Assembly: GCA_019649035.1 (NCBI GenBank)
Contig: BMAT01011193.1
Coordinates: 8,414-31,755, forward strand
Source of the DNA: Elysia marginata
Taxonomy: Eukaryota > Mollusca > Gastropoda > Plakobranchidae
Direction of reading: 5' to 3'
DNA length: 23,342 nucleotides
Shown: positions 1 through 10,402 of the stretch, one piece after another
Layout of the letters: every line of letters starts with the position of its first letter
How positions within the stretch are numbered: the first letter of the stretch is position 1
Position numbers and translations under genes: made by a program
The notes under the pieces: model-generated
What the model saw: the letters and a program-made list of their open reading frames with translations, nothing else
What the model was told of the DNA's origin: nothing
The model's database searches: none

Positions 1-125
1 TTGCGAGCGCTCGCCAAATGCAACGGCCCTCTGATGTGCGCGTCTGCTTCCGCCCAGATCTTCCATGTTTCTCAAACAGAGCATCGCTGTGCCACGTAGT
101 AGTTCCAAGATGGTTTTTGAAACCA
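1..125. other. GC-rich window edge, possible partial exon
   Basis: The first ~65 bases are far richer in G+C than the following kilobases. On the minus strand a frame is open from the window edge up to a TAA at 219-217. It has ATGs at 84-82 and 66-64, and the second sits in AAACATGG, a good match to the animal translation-start context. That reading gives 28 or 22 residues running off the window (beginning MEDLGGSRRAHQ from the second ATG). On the plus strand, frame 1 is open from base 1 to a TAG at 97-99 with mostly G or C in third positions over its first ~20 codons, so it could instead be the last codons of a gene entering from the left. The two readings exclude each other and I cannot choose. 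No family is recognised. Confidence 0.25.
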
Positions 126-148
126 AGAATCGCCCTAAGATTCTCAAA

Positions 149-490
149 TCTAGATCTAGAGTTAGAAGTGAAATAGATCTAATGGCTTTAGCTAGATATC
201 TGTTCGACAGAATAAGTTAAACTTAGCTTACTTTTTGCACCACAACAGATTAGAATCGAAGTCAGACCTTTGACTTTCAAAACTAAGGCAGAATCGTTGA
301 AAATGGCCTATGGAAATGATCCAGAATCTAGATTTTTCTAGATCTAGAGACCTACTTGATACACTATGATTTTCCAAGCCTTAGCCTAACCTCAATTCAG
401 TAGGAAAAAATGATTTTTAGAAAAGTCTAATCTATAATTAAGAGTCAAATCATTCTAGATTAGGCTTGAATGAATAGTAGAATCTAGACA
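149..490. repeat. Cluster of TCTAGATCTAGA palindromes
   Basis: The perfect 12-base palindrome TCTAGATCTAGA occurs at 149-160 and 338-349. Shorter variants (CTAGATT, TCTAGACAG, AGATCTAA, GCTAGATAT) are scattered through the same 350 bases. The rest of the window has far fewer CTAGA words. It looks like a decayed GATCTA-type simple repeat. From memory such motifs are common in some gastropod genomes, which is the main, weak, taxonomic hint here. Confidence 0.5.
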
Positions 491-539
491 GATTGAACTG
501 AAGATTCAGCCAACCCAACAGACTCATTGATCTGATGCC

Positions 540-2204
540 AAGACTCCTGCAGTAATTAAGGTAGGCATCTTGTGTTTTTTGCTGTCTCTTGTCCTGTTCG
601 CCTCACAGAAAGATTCCTGCTGAGAGCCTTTGATAGATGCAGTTCCTTTGATCAAAATACTCATGGATGCATTAGGCTCCTGGCAGGAATGTTTCCATGA
701 CTTGTTTATAATTGTATTTTATGAGTAAGAAAGCATTTTAGGATACTCCTGGCATTGGCCTGCTGAGAAGACGACGAAATGAAAGGAATGATTGATAACC
801 CATTTTAACACGAGCGGGCCAATCCTAGGATTAAGCCAGAATCTCCATTAAAATTACCAAACTCGTTTCTTTATTCTTTAATCCAACTGTAAAGTGTAGG
901 TGATCGACAGACACCCAAATAAACTTTGATAGTAATGAGTAGGCTAAAGGTGAATTTGTTCGTTTTGGTAATCCTTTAAACAAGCTTCTAGGCAGGATTG
1001 CCGCACTGGGGTGTCTTTATTTTTATTATTTTTTGGAATTACTTGTCAACCCTTAATTTTGTCAGTTAAAAGGCCTACTAATTCTTTAAAATAATGCATC
1101 TCGTTACACTGGACCCTTCATTTCTAAAATCAGAAAGACTTTTTGGCCTACCAATACCATGAACAATTAGGGCTTAAATATGATGGCACCCCTGTAGGGA
1201 AATCCTTCCTCCAAACACGTACTTTTGATTTCTCAAATGACATTGTCTATGAAGTATGATAGTATTTGAAAGGTTAACTTTATGTTGATGTGTGCGTCTG
1301 GTTTATAGGCTATTTCTTTGTTGTGCAGTAACTGAAAAATAATACTCACAATTTTCTAAATGGATCTTGTTTCAGAACTAATGTCTCAACACCCTAAGTG
1401 GTAGGATCTGATCGCTAAGTTCTACAGGGTTAGACCAACAGCTCTGTCATGGTTTGAGTAGAGATTGACTGAAACCCTAGCTAGATGTATACGGTACATC
1501 CCCTTTAGGAGACCAAGTCCAGATATTTTGAAGAGGTGCTTACTAACTCTGAACTAAAAAAAACCACCAAAAACTACTGAATCTTTAAAAATTGAATGCA
1601 AACAACTTAACGTCTTACAACCAGTCTATGTAGGGTTGGCCTATCAGAAGTTTATAAGATTTTTTTATTAATGTTATTTTGAACACATATATTTCTTAAC
1701 TTTTCTGCCCTGTGTTTTATGAAAGTATCTTCTGATTCAAAAGGCTATTTTTAGAGTAAAATACTGAAATGGCAAAGCTAGGCAACGTGATAATCCTCCA
1801 GTCATTACCATCGAATTCAAATTGGGTAGATTCTACATCAAATTCTAATTCCAGAGACTGGTAGCAAGACGTATCTTACAACAAATATATTTATGAATTT
1901 GAAGTTTTAAGGAAAACAATCTTGTTCAAATTAAAAATAAATTGCTAATTACTAAGTCTAGGAGAACCAAAAGAACCTCAAAGCTTTGTGAAACTAAATT
2001 TCCAAAGACCATAATATTGATTATAAACAACAGAAAACCTTGAACGTAAAGACTTTCAAATGTTTCTAAATCCTCCTCATCCTTTGAAGCTATGCCATTA
2101 CAAGATGACTATACATTTTTTAATGATTTAACATTTCGCATAGTATGAAATTGAGTACAATATTTTTTTCGTTTTTAACCTTCCTCTTGCCCTGCACTAT
2201 AGGG
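540..2204. other. AT-rich stretch, nothing recognised
   Basis: Non-coding AT-rich sequence with stops in all frames and no long open frame. I see no tandem repeat, RNA gene or transposon signature. Isolated words such as GTGTGCGTCTGGTTTATAGG near 1290 recall the A and C blocks of the later array but do not show the proper spacing. Confidence 0.5.
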
Positions 2205-2545
2205 TATCCAGGTTATTAGGCGTGGTTGGTACGGTATACAGAGAGAGAGCTTCTGATATCAAGTTAGCTGCGCCGTCTTTCACACACACACTCTCCCCGA
2301 CTCCCGCGACACTAGCCAGGGGTGACTTTATCATGGTCACAAATCTCGGCGTACTGGTCCACCTCTGCAGACACCTTAGCCTCGCTTGGTTAGCTGGAAT
2401 GGTAGATTGAGTCCCTATAAGTTGGCTAAACTTTGGGTACCTCTCGTCACTTGCTCATCCAGTTTCCACCGCAGCTGTCATCTTTAGACCCATGGCTCTT
2501 GCTTTGATGGCAGCCCTTTCCTCATCTCACAAACCACTCGTATGG
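2205..2545. other. Isolated GC-rich island
   Basis: About 340 bases of clearly higher GC than both flanks, with short GAGAGAGAG (about 2240) and CACACACACA (about 2281) runs. A 62-codon plus-strand frame (2222-2410) lacks an ATG until 2333, which leaves 26 codons, so coding use is doubtful. The 3' half contains CTTGCTCATCCAG (about 2450) and, about 120 bases on, GTCTGGTTAAGAC, a weak echo of the A-to-C arrangement of the later array. It may be an exon, a promoter-like island or an eroded array unit. Confidence 0.25.
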
Positions 2546-3240
2546 ACGTAATGTAGTGTTGTCTTGATGTCTGGTTAAGACAAAAGTCAGGACTTCTAAG
2601 TATTTACTCTGTGTGCCGACATCTTTGGGTTTGCAAACTCATTTTTTCTTTTATTTTGAGTGGAGTATCAAAAAAGACTAAAAAAATTTATGAGACTATA
2701 AATACTGAATCGTACATTCTCTTGTCGTATGCGTTTAACTTAGATATGTGTCCTACAAGAAATTTATTTTTTTATTCCCTGGTTACTGTTAAAAAAATCA
2801 AACTGACAAAACCTACGAAAACTATAAATTCTGTATTATTAAATCTGACCTTTTCAAAGGTAAAGTAATGAAACCAAATACGAGGTTGTCAATTTACAGC
2901 ACATAATTAAAATACTTTCGCTGGTTGAAAAGCGAGAAGAAATTTTACCTCTAGATTTTCTAGTCTTTATTCATTTGAACCCTTGTTTCCTTATAAGTGT
3001 GCATTGTGTATATCTTTTATGTTTGACTTTAGTTGACCGTCGTCATATCAGTAGACTCGTGTTTTTGTCAGATTTGTTTTTGTGCCAATTTTTATCAGCA
3101 TCGTTGTCAGTTTTGTTGATGTCCGAGTCAATTGCTCATTTATCTACATGCAAAACATAGTATCAAACACTTTACACTTTTACTCTCAGGAAAAGAAAAC
3201 CAAGACAAGCTTCAAGTCATTTACACGGTGGTTATAAGAA
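2546..3240. other. AT-rich stretch, nothing recognised
   Basis: Low-GC sequence. An 85-codon plus-strand frame at 2611-2868 begins with GTG, is rich in Lys, Ile, Leu and Thr because of its base composition, and has no recognisable domain. A 61-codon frame at 2975-3160 starts at a TTG and looks equally compositional. Confidence 0.45.
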
Positions 3241-3460
3241 TGTTCTGAACTTTATTTTTAACCAGGACTGGGTGGTTTATACAGTATAACACTGACACAG
3301 CTCCAAGCTCATCACCTCTGCTGCATACTTCTGTAGTAGGCTTCAGTGGTGTAGTGTCTTTCCTTGGAAAAGCCCAAACATCAGAAGCACTCGCTCCTCT
3401 CCTCTGTCACTCTGTCTCCCTCTTCTAATGGTTTGTACGACGCACTGTTGCTTGCCATAT
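3241..3460 (+). other. Pyrimidine-rich, GC-richer patch
   Basis: A patch with TTTTTAACCAG near 3258 and, about 170 bases later, a strong pyrimidine run ending CTTCTAATGGTTTGTACG near 3430. Spacing and word content resemble a very decayed A-to-C module of the downstream array, but the GTGYGAAAATGCC word is missing, so the assignment is tentative. Confidence 0.2.
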
Positions 3461-4590
3461 TCTGTAAAAGGTAAATATAGGTACAAAGTTTAAAGGTGGT
3501 TGTTTAGAATGTCAATCATTGCAACTTATGTTTTTGAATGCCTGACTATAGAAAAACTACTGCGGTACCAGTACTTCAAATTAGAAGATCATTCTTTCAA
3601 ATTAAAGTGAAAATAATGTGACAAAATTAAATTGCTTGAATTATTGGATTACGCGAAATTAAATTTTGAAATGCGAAATGGATCATTTGAAGATAAAATA
3701 GTTTGGTTTGCTATGGAAAACCTGCATGTTTTCTCAAGGATATTAGGTTGAGCTGGCCATCTATTAATGGTTCTGCGTTGGTGCGACTGGTCACGGAATG
3801 GAAGGTCACCGGCTGGACTTGATTTTTCTGCTCCGAGTAGCTGCATTTACACGCTGCAAGTTATTTGGATCCGTACATTGAGTCATGGTTTGATATATGT
3901 ATCTACAAATGCTCACAAAATAATTTAACACTACTTACAAACAGGTGTCATGATAAAGAACAATTAAGAATGAAATGAAAAATGAAAAATTTATTTCTAA
4001 AATGACATCATACTTTCCAACTTTCTTTCAAATCATTTGAAACTGACAACTGTCTATTCTGAAAAGAGTTGAAAGCTATCACTCTTGTTCCTTCAAACTA
4101 ATACCAAAAAAAAAAAAAAAATTTCACAGAACTCAAATGCAGCGAAACCACAAGTTTGTGTATATTTAAGGGGGAAAATTGCTCTATTTTCAGTGATGGT
4201 GTACAGAAAGCCACCAAAGGCTGTACCAAAGAAACAAGCTTGTTCAGAGTTGTGCTCACACTTGCAGCGAAGATATCTTCTTTATAAAAGTGTTCCCGTG
4301 CTTCGGTAAAAGTGTTTCGTACAAAAGAAGGCAACCACTAGTATGCAATCTTTACTTATCACACTTCTTTCATCTTTTGTTAACCCCGGACAAATGTGGT
4401 TTTGCGAATGTAAAAATGGTCAAAGACCCCTCGTTGTAATTATGCCATTCATGAGTGCTAAGATTTTATTATATGGGATAACAATGCGCACTTTTTTATG
4501 ACAAATATATTTTTATGATAATTCATACAAATTTGGGAAAAATGGATTATAAATACTTTGCGTCTTATTTGACATGAAAATTTTTATTGG
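3461..4590. other. AT-rich stretch with A16 tract
   Basis: Mostly AT-rich sequence with an uninterrupted run of 16 A at 4106-4121. Overlapping frames of 74 codons (plus, 4085-4309) and 78 codons (minus, 4098-4334) share the same bases, which argues that both are chance. The poly-A is not flanked by a retrogene-like coding sequence or by target-site duplications I can see. Confidence 0.4.
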
Positions 4591-4790
4591 TGTATTTAGA
4601 TGCTGCGGAAATGTGTCTGTTTTTTGTATCTCTCCCAGTCTCTAGCAAACACAAAACCAGCGTTGGCTTTCACCCCAAACTGAAAGTTTTAATGAAAGAG
4701 TCTTGGACCATCGAGTCTACGTGTCACTTACCAATTGAATTGAATGATGTGCACACTACCGATACCTCTAAAATTTGGTTTGAACTGCAT
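4591..4790 (+). repeat. Array module A-C, copy 1
   Basis: Block A: TTTAGATGCTGCGGAAATG, a T-rich run and TCTCCCAG ending at 4638. Block C: TTTGGTTTGAACTG at 4775-4788, about 180 bases from A. It is the first copy with a clear A-C pair. A plus-strand frame crosses the whole module without a stop and continues to 4952 (121 codons including upstream codons; internal ATGs available). In it, block A reads MCLFF..SLPV and block C reads WFE, the same frame and nearly the same spacing as the copy at 15243. Whether this is translated is unknown; most other copies are interrupted in that frame. Confidence 0.45.
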
Positions 4791-5510
4791 GTTATCATAT
4801 GTCTCTGTTGTTTTAGTTGTATCTTACATATACATTTATACATTATAAATGAAAATCTTAGTTCAGACAAAAGTTATTTAATTCAACTCAAAATTTGTAC
4901 CACACAGGTGGCCTTACAAGATACAAAAAAAAGTACCTCATTTTGCCTATAAGCTGGATTAAAATTTTTCTTCTCGATAAAAATTACAATGTCACAAACA
5001 CAACAGTTGCATCTCAAGATATGAGAGAATATAATAATGAAAAGTTTGGACATGACTCTTGAATGTGTTGTATGTTTACTGTTACAAAGACTTGAGTTAG
5101 TCTTGTGGGACAAATTTTTTGGTTTCTTTCAGCTTTTCAAACCAAACCAGATCTCTGTAGCATGAGTATTGAAAAAGAGAGGGAAAGCAGTTGTCTTCAA
5201 ACCAGCAGCTCTTGCACATGTATAGAAGCAGTGAGTTGTCTGCAAAATAATCTTGGGGTAAAAATCACTTCAGTGTTGAAATCTGTTCACATCCTTTGTA
5301 TCATGTGTTGAATCGACAAATCCCTAATAGTATTACTTTACTTTGATTATTTACAAGTAATGAAAATGTGAAAAAAAAAGTTACTTAAATCTGTCTTATC
5401 GATGAAAGTTGGTTTCTTAATTCCAAAGATAATAAATCTCTGTACATTTGTATATATTAACACAAAAATTATCAACAACAAAATTGAGCTACATATGCTA
5501 CTGTTGTATA
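4791..5510. other. AT-rich spacer
   Basis: Array spacer. CTTGTGGGACAAATTTT followed by GGTTTCTTTCAG at about 5102-5131 recalls block A, but no C block follows at the expected distance. The short open frames on both strands overlap one another and look like chance. Confidence 0.35.
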
Positions 5511-5706
5511 GATGTGTGTCAGAATGCCATGCTTCTATTAGATTTTGTAGAAACCAGGCTCTAATGGCCGTCTTACAGTTCCACGTGTTTACACTGCGCC
5601 TACTTCGATGATGGTTTTGGAAAAACAAAGCGTGACTGAAGTTCTCTCCCTCTTTCTGCTGTTCTCCTACTATGCCGCTGCAATTGCAAGTAGAGTTTGA
5701 CTCCTA
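5511..5706 (+). repeat. Array module A-C, copy 2
   Basis: Block A: GATGTGTGTCAGAATGCC then CTTCTATTAG ending at 5541. Block C: TAGAGTTTGACTCCTATGG at 5691-5709. The A-to-C distance of about 180 bases equals that of the better copies, which is the main reason to accept this diverged copy. A pyrimidine-rich run (5641-5670) lies inside, as in several other copies. Confidence 0.35.
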
Positions 5707-6440
5707 TGGTATTATGCCACATTCTCTGTATTTTGTTAATTCTTAAGCTCTCATCTTTACCTTATGTGGATCATTTTTTCCCACTTGAACCATATTTTAG
5801 TTTACTAGAACAGTTTTATTGAAAACATTTTTAAAAAGTCTGTCTTTTAGCTATAACTCCTTTATCATTGCCAAAGGCATGAATAATATAAGTTCAAAGA
5901 CATAATCTGAATGGAATGTATTGTGAATGTCTGTGAAGTTGTTGCATGAGAAATTGGGTTTCCTGTCTTAGCTATTACTATTACTAGGAAAAAATTGTAG
6001 ATATGATACCAGGTGGTGTATTCAATGTTGGGACATGTGCTAACAAGTGGACCTTTGTACAAATGACTGATACCTGTGATGGACACCGTTTGTAACTGAT
6101 GTGATACATAACCCTGCGCAAGCCTTGGTCTATGCCTGGCCCTGCTGGTGGTTTGAAACTATCTTAGACACTTTGATCAATATTACCTTTCACTATGATT
6201 GAAATACTCTAAAACTTACAAAATTCGTATCATATAATTTATTATTTACCTTAATAGATTTTGAACATCATACAAAACCTAATTACTTTGTGCTTTTACT
6301 AAAAAAATTATGTGTGCCCCAAAATGTTTCAAAATTTTAACCTTTTTATGGAATCAAGCACTGAGTAACCATTTACAAAATAAACAAAAAAAATACAAAA
6401 ACAAAAGCTAGTTAAATCTGGCTGCCTTACATGATTTTTA
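5707..6440. other. AT-rich spacer with GC-richer patch
   Basis: Spacer. A GC-richer patch at about 6010-6165 ends with CTGGTGGTTTGAAAC, a C-like word, and could be an eroded B block followed by a stray C. No coding signal; the 73-codon minus frame at 5865-6086 has no recognisable features. Confidence 0.3.
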
Positions 6441-6640
6441 GTAAGTTACCGTATGCCGAAATGCCTTTTTTCTTTCTTGTGTCAGTTATCTCTAGATAGT
6501 CTTACTTTGTGGCTGCTCTATTTTTGGACCTGAATTGCGCACCTATGCTCCCAGACAAGGAAATTATCCATGGCTTTGTCTGCTTTTCACTGTCTTTAAT
6601 CTAGGCCCTGCCAGTAAAATGCAACTCTCCTGGTTTGATT
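6441..6640 (+). repeat. Array module A-C, copy 3
   Basis: Block A: GTAAGTTACC, GTATGCCGAAATGCC, a long T/C tract and TGTGTCAG ending at 6485. Block C: CTCTCCTGGTTTGATTTTTT at 6625-6644. Spacing is about 180 bases. In the frame that is open in copy 1, this copy stops soon after the CAG, while a separate 60-codon frame (6535-6717) runs through block C, reading SWFDFF. Confidence 0.5.
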
Positions 6641-6679
6641 TTTTTTATGTTTACATTTTTAGACCACGCCAAGTTTTCT

Positions 6680-7065
6680 TTGTACATTTCAAAGTATATC
6701 AAGTTGATTACCGCTGAAAATTTTGCCTAAAAGCATATTGTATTGAAATCTCTTCACAAAAATTGTTTTGTTCAAAAGAACTCGTAATGAAAATTAATCA
6801 AGAACAAAAGATATTTTTAAATTTCAAAGTAAATCAAGATGATTACCACTGAAAATTTTGTCTAAAAGCATATTGATATGAAATCTCTTTCACAGTAAAG
6901 ACTTTTTTAAATTTCAAAGTTAATCAAGTTAATTACAAATGAAAATTTTGCCTAAAAGTATACTGCATTGAAATCACTTTCATAGTAATTGCTTTGTTAA
7001 AAACAACTGTTGAGGAAAACAAATTAAGAACAGGACATTTTTTTAAATGACACTTAATCAACACT
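6680..7065. repeat. 135-bp tandem repeat, about three copies
   Basis: Copies are anchored on ATTTCAAAGT at 6686, 6821 and 6911 and a decayed TTTAAATGACACTTAATCA near 7042. Shared internal words are GAAAATTTTG(C/T)CTAAAAG, TATTGAAATCTCTT and AATTAAGAACA. First-to-second spacing is 135 bases and third-to-fourth is about 135, but second-to-third is 90, so the second copy has lost about 45 bases. It lies in the spacer just after array copy 3. Confidence 0.85.
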
Positions 7066-7787
7066 TTGGTAACACTTGTACTAAGTTAATTATAATATGT
7101 ATGTAAAACTGCTCGCAGTCTTATAGCTTATCACAGCTTCTTTAAGATGGTTTAGATATATGTGAAACGTTTGGCGATTGTATTGTTTTCTATTTCTAGA
7201 TAAAATCTTTTCCGCTGTTGCAATCTTACGACCCCAGTTGGACACAAGTTAGTGGTATTGAATGGTTGACAGATTTCTCTGGTTGTCGTTGTCAGCTCTG
7301 ACAGTCAACATGTTACATTTTGGGTTCGACATAGTTTGTTTTTACAATTAAGTCATGGACTGCACTCTGAAAATTTCTTGTCTGTACACGTTGCATGTTT
7401 TGAATTGTAACTTTTTTTCATAATTTATATCTTCGGACAAAAAAAAAGACCAGCCATATCTGACAATTTTGTCCATGACTTATTCTTTATTTTCTAGTAA
7501 TTTTGTAGTTGTATAATAATCAGCCTTTTAATGTTTCACAATCTGGTTTAACCATTTTTTAAAATAGAAAACCAAACTTCAGAATGATGTATGTAAAAAT
7601 TTCCTAGAAATAGGCTCATGAAAAAATAATTTTTTTTTCTCAGAAATCTATATTCAATTTTCCCATAGTTGGCCCTTTGAGGTTATAATTGTGCTTCTGT
7701 CAGAAACAGAACTTCAAAGCTCTATAACACTTAAAGCACAAAATCTTTAAGAAATTAATTTAATCAAGCTTCAGTTGTTTACAATGT
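7066..7787. other. AT-rich spacer
   Basis: No long open frames or recognisable elements. TCTCTGGTTGTCGTTGTCAGC near 7277 is a weak C-like word without a matching A block. Confidence 0.4.
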
Positions 7788-7985
7788 GCTAGGTTTTGTG
7801 CCAACAAACTTTCTCTTCCTGTCAGTTACTAAAAACAAACTTGTACACCGCACCCTCTGAGGATGGAAATCTCTCCCTGTTTCCCCAAGCACCAGCAAGA
7901 CAGTGGTAGTCCCATTTCTTTGAAGATGCTCAAGAGCTTTTCCCTTATGTAGCTGCTTTCTCAACTTTCAGATGGTTTGACATTG
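7788..7985 (+). repeat. Array module A-C, copy 4
   Basis: Block A: GTGCTAGGTTTTGTGCCAAC followed by CTTTCTCTTCCTGTCAG ending at 7825. This version of block A matches the copy at 13768 especially well. Block C: TTCAGATGGTTTGACATTG at 7968-7986, about 175 bases away. A minus-strand frame of 61 codons covers most of it, but the same is not conserved in other copies. Confidence 0.5.
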
Positions 7986-8957
7986 TCCTTGATTGGAAAA
8001 ATAAGTGTATAGTTTTAAAAGTTTAAACCCTTTTTGGTTCTTGTAAATTTCACACAGAATTTTTTACTTAAAATAAAACCAAGAACATCAAAGCAAATAA
8101 AACACCAAGCACCAAAGATCCGATAAAGTAAAGAGGTTAAAAGTATTTAATGAATGTGATTATAGTTTAGTGATTTTCCTTGTTTGTAAAACGTCGAGAA
8201 ATGAAACTTCTTGTTAGAGACAAGTGTTTTTTCTTGAGACTGATAGATGGAGATATCTGGCCTCTTAACCTTGGAACAATGGACACACAAACGCAATAGA
8301 AAAGTCAGGGTCAAATTATTCAGTCTGCAAGTCACTGCCCATACATGTACAGACGTGATCATAGCAAGGTTTTCCACCGTTGAACTTGGGTATGAACTTT
8401 CCTGTAGTATAGTTAGTTGTAAATATCCACTTGTATCTATTTTTTTTGGCATTGAAAGTTTTTCTGTCAAACTTATAAGCTTAATATTTCCATTTTGCAT
8501 TCAATTCCCAAAAATCATGATTGTAAAGAAAAAATTGTCTTTTTTTTTTTCAAATTAAAGTAACACCCAATACAGAAAATATAGTTTTAACATGTCTGTA
8601 ATAACTGAAAATAGTTATTCGCTCTTTATCAAAAGGCTTTACTGCCTGTGCAATGTTGTGTGGAGAAGATGTTACTCTTTTTCAGTTTTCAGTTAATCAA
8701 AACGGTTGTGAATGTGATGAGAATTATGATGGAAGATAAGCACCAGACACCTCTTAGGAGTGAAGGCTCATGTACTTCTCACTGACAGAACCTATCCTAT
8801 CTGGTAATTTTATACATTTTTTTCGCACAAGAGGCAAAATTTGTTTTTAAAAAAATGTTCCCTCTCGTCTTTACTTACATTACATAAAACTGTCTCAGGT
8901 TAAGACCAAATTTCATGAAGTAGTAAACTTAAAAAAGTGACTAAGTTAACATCAAAT
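7986..8957. other. AT-rich spacer
   Basis: A GC-richer patch (about 8225-8400) lies at the place where a B block is expected, but its similarity to the recognised B copies is too weak to call. Overlapping frames on both strands (117 codons minus at 8147-8500, 103 codons plus at 8247-8558) occupy the same bases, so at most one could be real. Neither shows a domain. Confidence 0.3.
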
Positions 8958-9192
8958 GCTAGGTTTCTTTGTTTGCAATGCCGCTTGTCCCTTCCATAGT
9001 TGTAAACAGGATGCGAGAAATATGGTGTGATCCTCATCTTTGCGGTGGTTTTGAATTGAGCGAAGCGTTTCGTGATTAACCCCCGAGTTAACTGCTTCGG
9101 ACTTGCTGGTTTCAAATTTTGGGTCATGGTGTGGAAGTAAGTTGTGTAACCATGTTCATGTCGTGTGTACTTTCTCGGTTTGACTGACATTT
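8958..9192 (+). repeat. Array module A-C, copy 5
   Basis: Block A: TGCTAGGTTTCTTTG, TTTGCAATGCCGC and TGTCCCTTCCATAG ending at 8999. Block C: CTTTCTCGGTTTGACTGACA at 9170-9189, about 200 bases away. The minus strand is open across the entire module (111 codons, 8900-9235, containing an ATG at its own start and at block C: MSVKPRKYTRHEH). That frame is basic and not obviously compositional, yet it is not open in the other copies. Confidence 0.45.
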
Positions 9193-9755
9193 TATAGTTA
9201 ATTATAGTGAAGATAAAAATATTTTGGCTGTACAAGACTTAACTGCTTCATTTGTAGTTGGACATTATGATTTTTTTTGTTTTGGTCAAATTATTCTTAG
9301 AATTGGATCGTGCACATTGTTTTGTAAACCTTTATTTTTTGTTTCCTCTTTTTTATCTTACAAATGCCTCTGTGAACCTTCTATACCAAATTTTTGTTAC
9401 AACATATGTCTTTGTCGCCTTCCTATACCCAAATGCTGTTAAACCTACTTGTTTTTTGTTGTTATGTATGTTGGGAAGTGTCTCTTTTTCTCTTCAGTCT
9501 GCAGAGAAACTATCAAAGCAAATCTTTACTTGATTGCGGATGACTTATAAAAATTGCCCAGATTTGGTGTAGAGAATGTAGTCTTCTTACCACTGTACTG
9601 CCCATAGACTACATCTTGTGCTGTTTGCCTGGTAGCTATCATAACCAATATATAACTTCACAATGTAACAGATTACTTAAAACCGTATTCTTTTACATTT
9701 TTATAACAAAAGCTATTTTGTTTATTAAGCTAACAGCACTAGTTGTCTTTGCATA
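9193..9755. other. AT-rich spacer
   Basis: Two overlapping plus-strand frames (72 codons at 9224-9442, 91 codons at 9258-9533) are Phe, Leu, Val and Cys-rich because of T-rich codons. They could mimic membrane segments but have no homolog I recognise. No other feature is seen. Confidence 0.35.
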
Positions 9756-9899
9756 GATTTGTTCTATCAAGTTGTTGGTCATTACAAAGTGTTTTTAAAT
9801 TCAAAGTCTTACTAACTTTTAATTTGTGATTTGTTCTATCAAGTTGTTGGTCATTACAAAGTGTTTTTAAATTCAAAGTCTTACTAACTTTTACTTTGT
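9756..9899. repeat. 72-bp tandem duplication, nearly identical
   Basis: Copy one is 9756-9827 and copy two 9828-9899. Both start GATTTGTTCTATCAAG, and they differ by one base near the end (AATTTGT against ACTTTGT). At about 71 of 72 identical positions this is much younger than the array around it. Confidence 0.95.
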
Positions 9900-9933
9900 T
9901 TTCACTTTCATGTATGGAGTAAAGTTAATAGTG

Positions 9934-9998
9934 TTTTTTTTTTTTTTATTTGTATGGGTTGTTTGGTTTTGCAAAATGGTTTTCCCCAAGTTTCCAGA
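9934..9998 (+). repeat. T14 tract and candidate A block
   Basis: A T14 run (9934-9947) is followed by TTTTGCAAAATGG and CCCCAAGTTTCCAG ending at about 9996, which resembles block A. A convincing C block is not seen at the expected distance, so this is either a degenerate copy or chance. Confidence 0.25.
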
Positions 9999-10373
9999 TG
10001 GTGATATGTACAATCTGTCCTTAACCCTTGGGTCATATCTGCCTTATTCTCTTTTGATATGGACCCCACAACTTTACAAGTGGACACCCTTTTTAGCTGA
10101 GTTAACATTTGGCAAGTAAAAAAAAAAGCATTATTTTTTTTATAAATTCTTTCTACATTTCACTGTGCTTTGAGATACTCACTAATCTTTTAAGTAGTTA
10201 TAACTGGTATAAAATGAAACTGCTGCAATCAAAATGTTGTTAATTAATTGGACTGTGCAGTCTTTCTTTTTTTTTAACTATATTGACACCCTGACAGTTT
10301 TAATAACTGTAGACCTGTATGTCTAACTTGTTGTGTGAAGTAATCTTTCGAACTAAAGATAAGAAGGAATATG
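9999..10373. other. AT-rich spacer
   Basis: AT-rich sequence with A- and T-runs at about 10119-10140. It contains the end of a 69-codon frame (9910-10119) that overlaps an antisense frame of similar length. No recognised element. Confidence 0.35.
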
Positions 10374-10402
10374 GGATACTTGGCAAAAATGCTTTATTTC
10401 AG
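10374..10402 (+). repeat. Isolated A block
   Basis: GATACTTGGCAAAAATGC followed by TTTATTTCAG matches the A consensus in word order and length. The following ~150 bases are moderately GC-richer and include CTGTGTCTTTTCC, but no clear C block is present. Confidence 0.3.

Noticed and set aside
4106-4121. Poly-A run as the tail of a retroposed gene
   Set aside because: No coding remnant or target-site duplication was seen on either side.
8600-8619. Small hairpin AATAACT-GAAAAT-AGTTATT
   Set aside because: A 7-base AT-only stem is expected often by chance in AT-rich DNA and is too short for a microRNA precursor.
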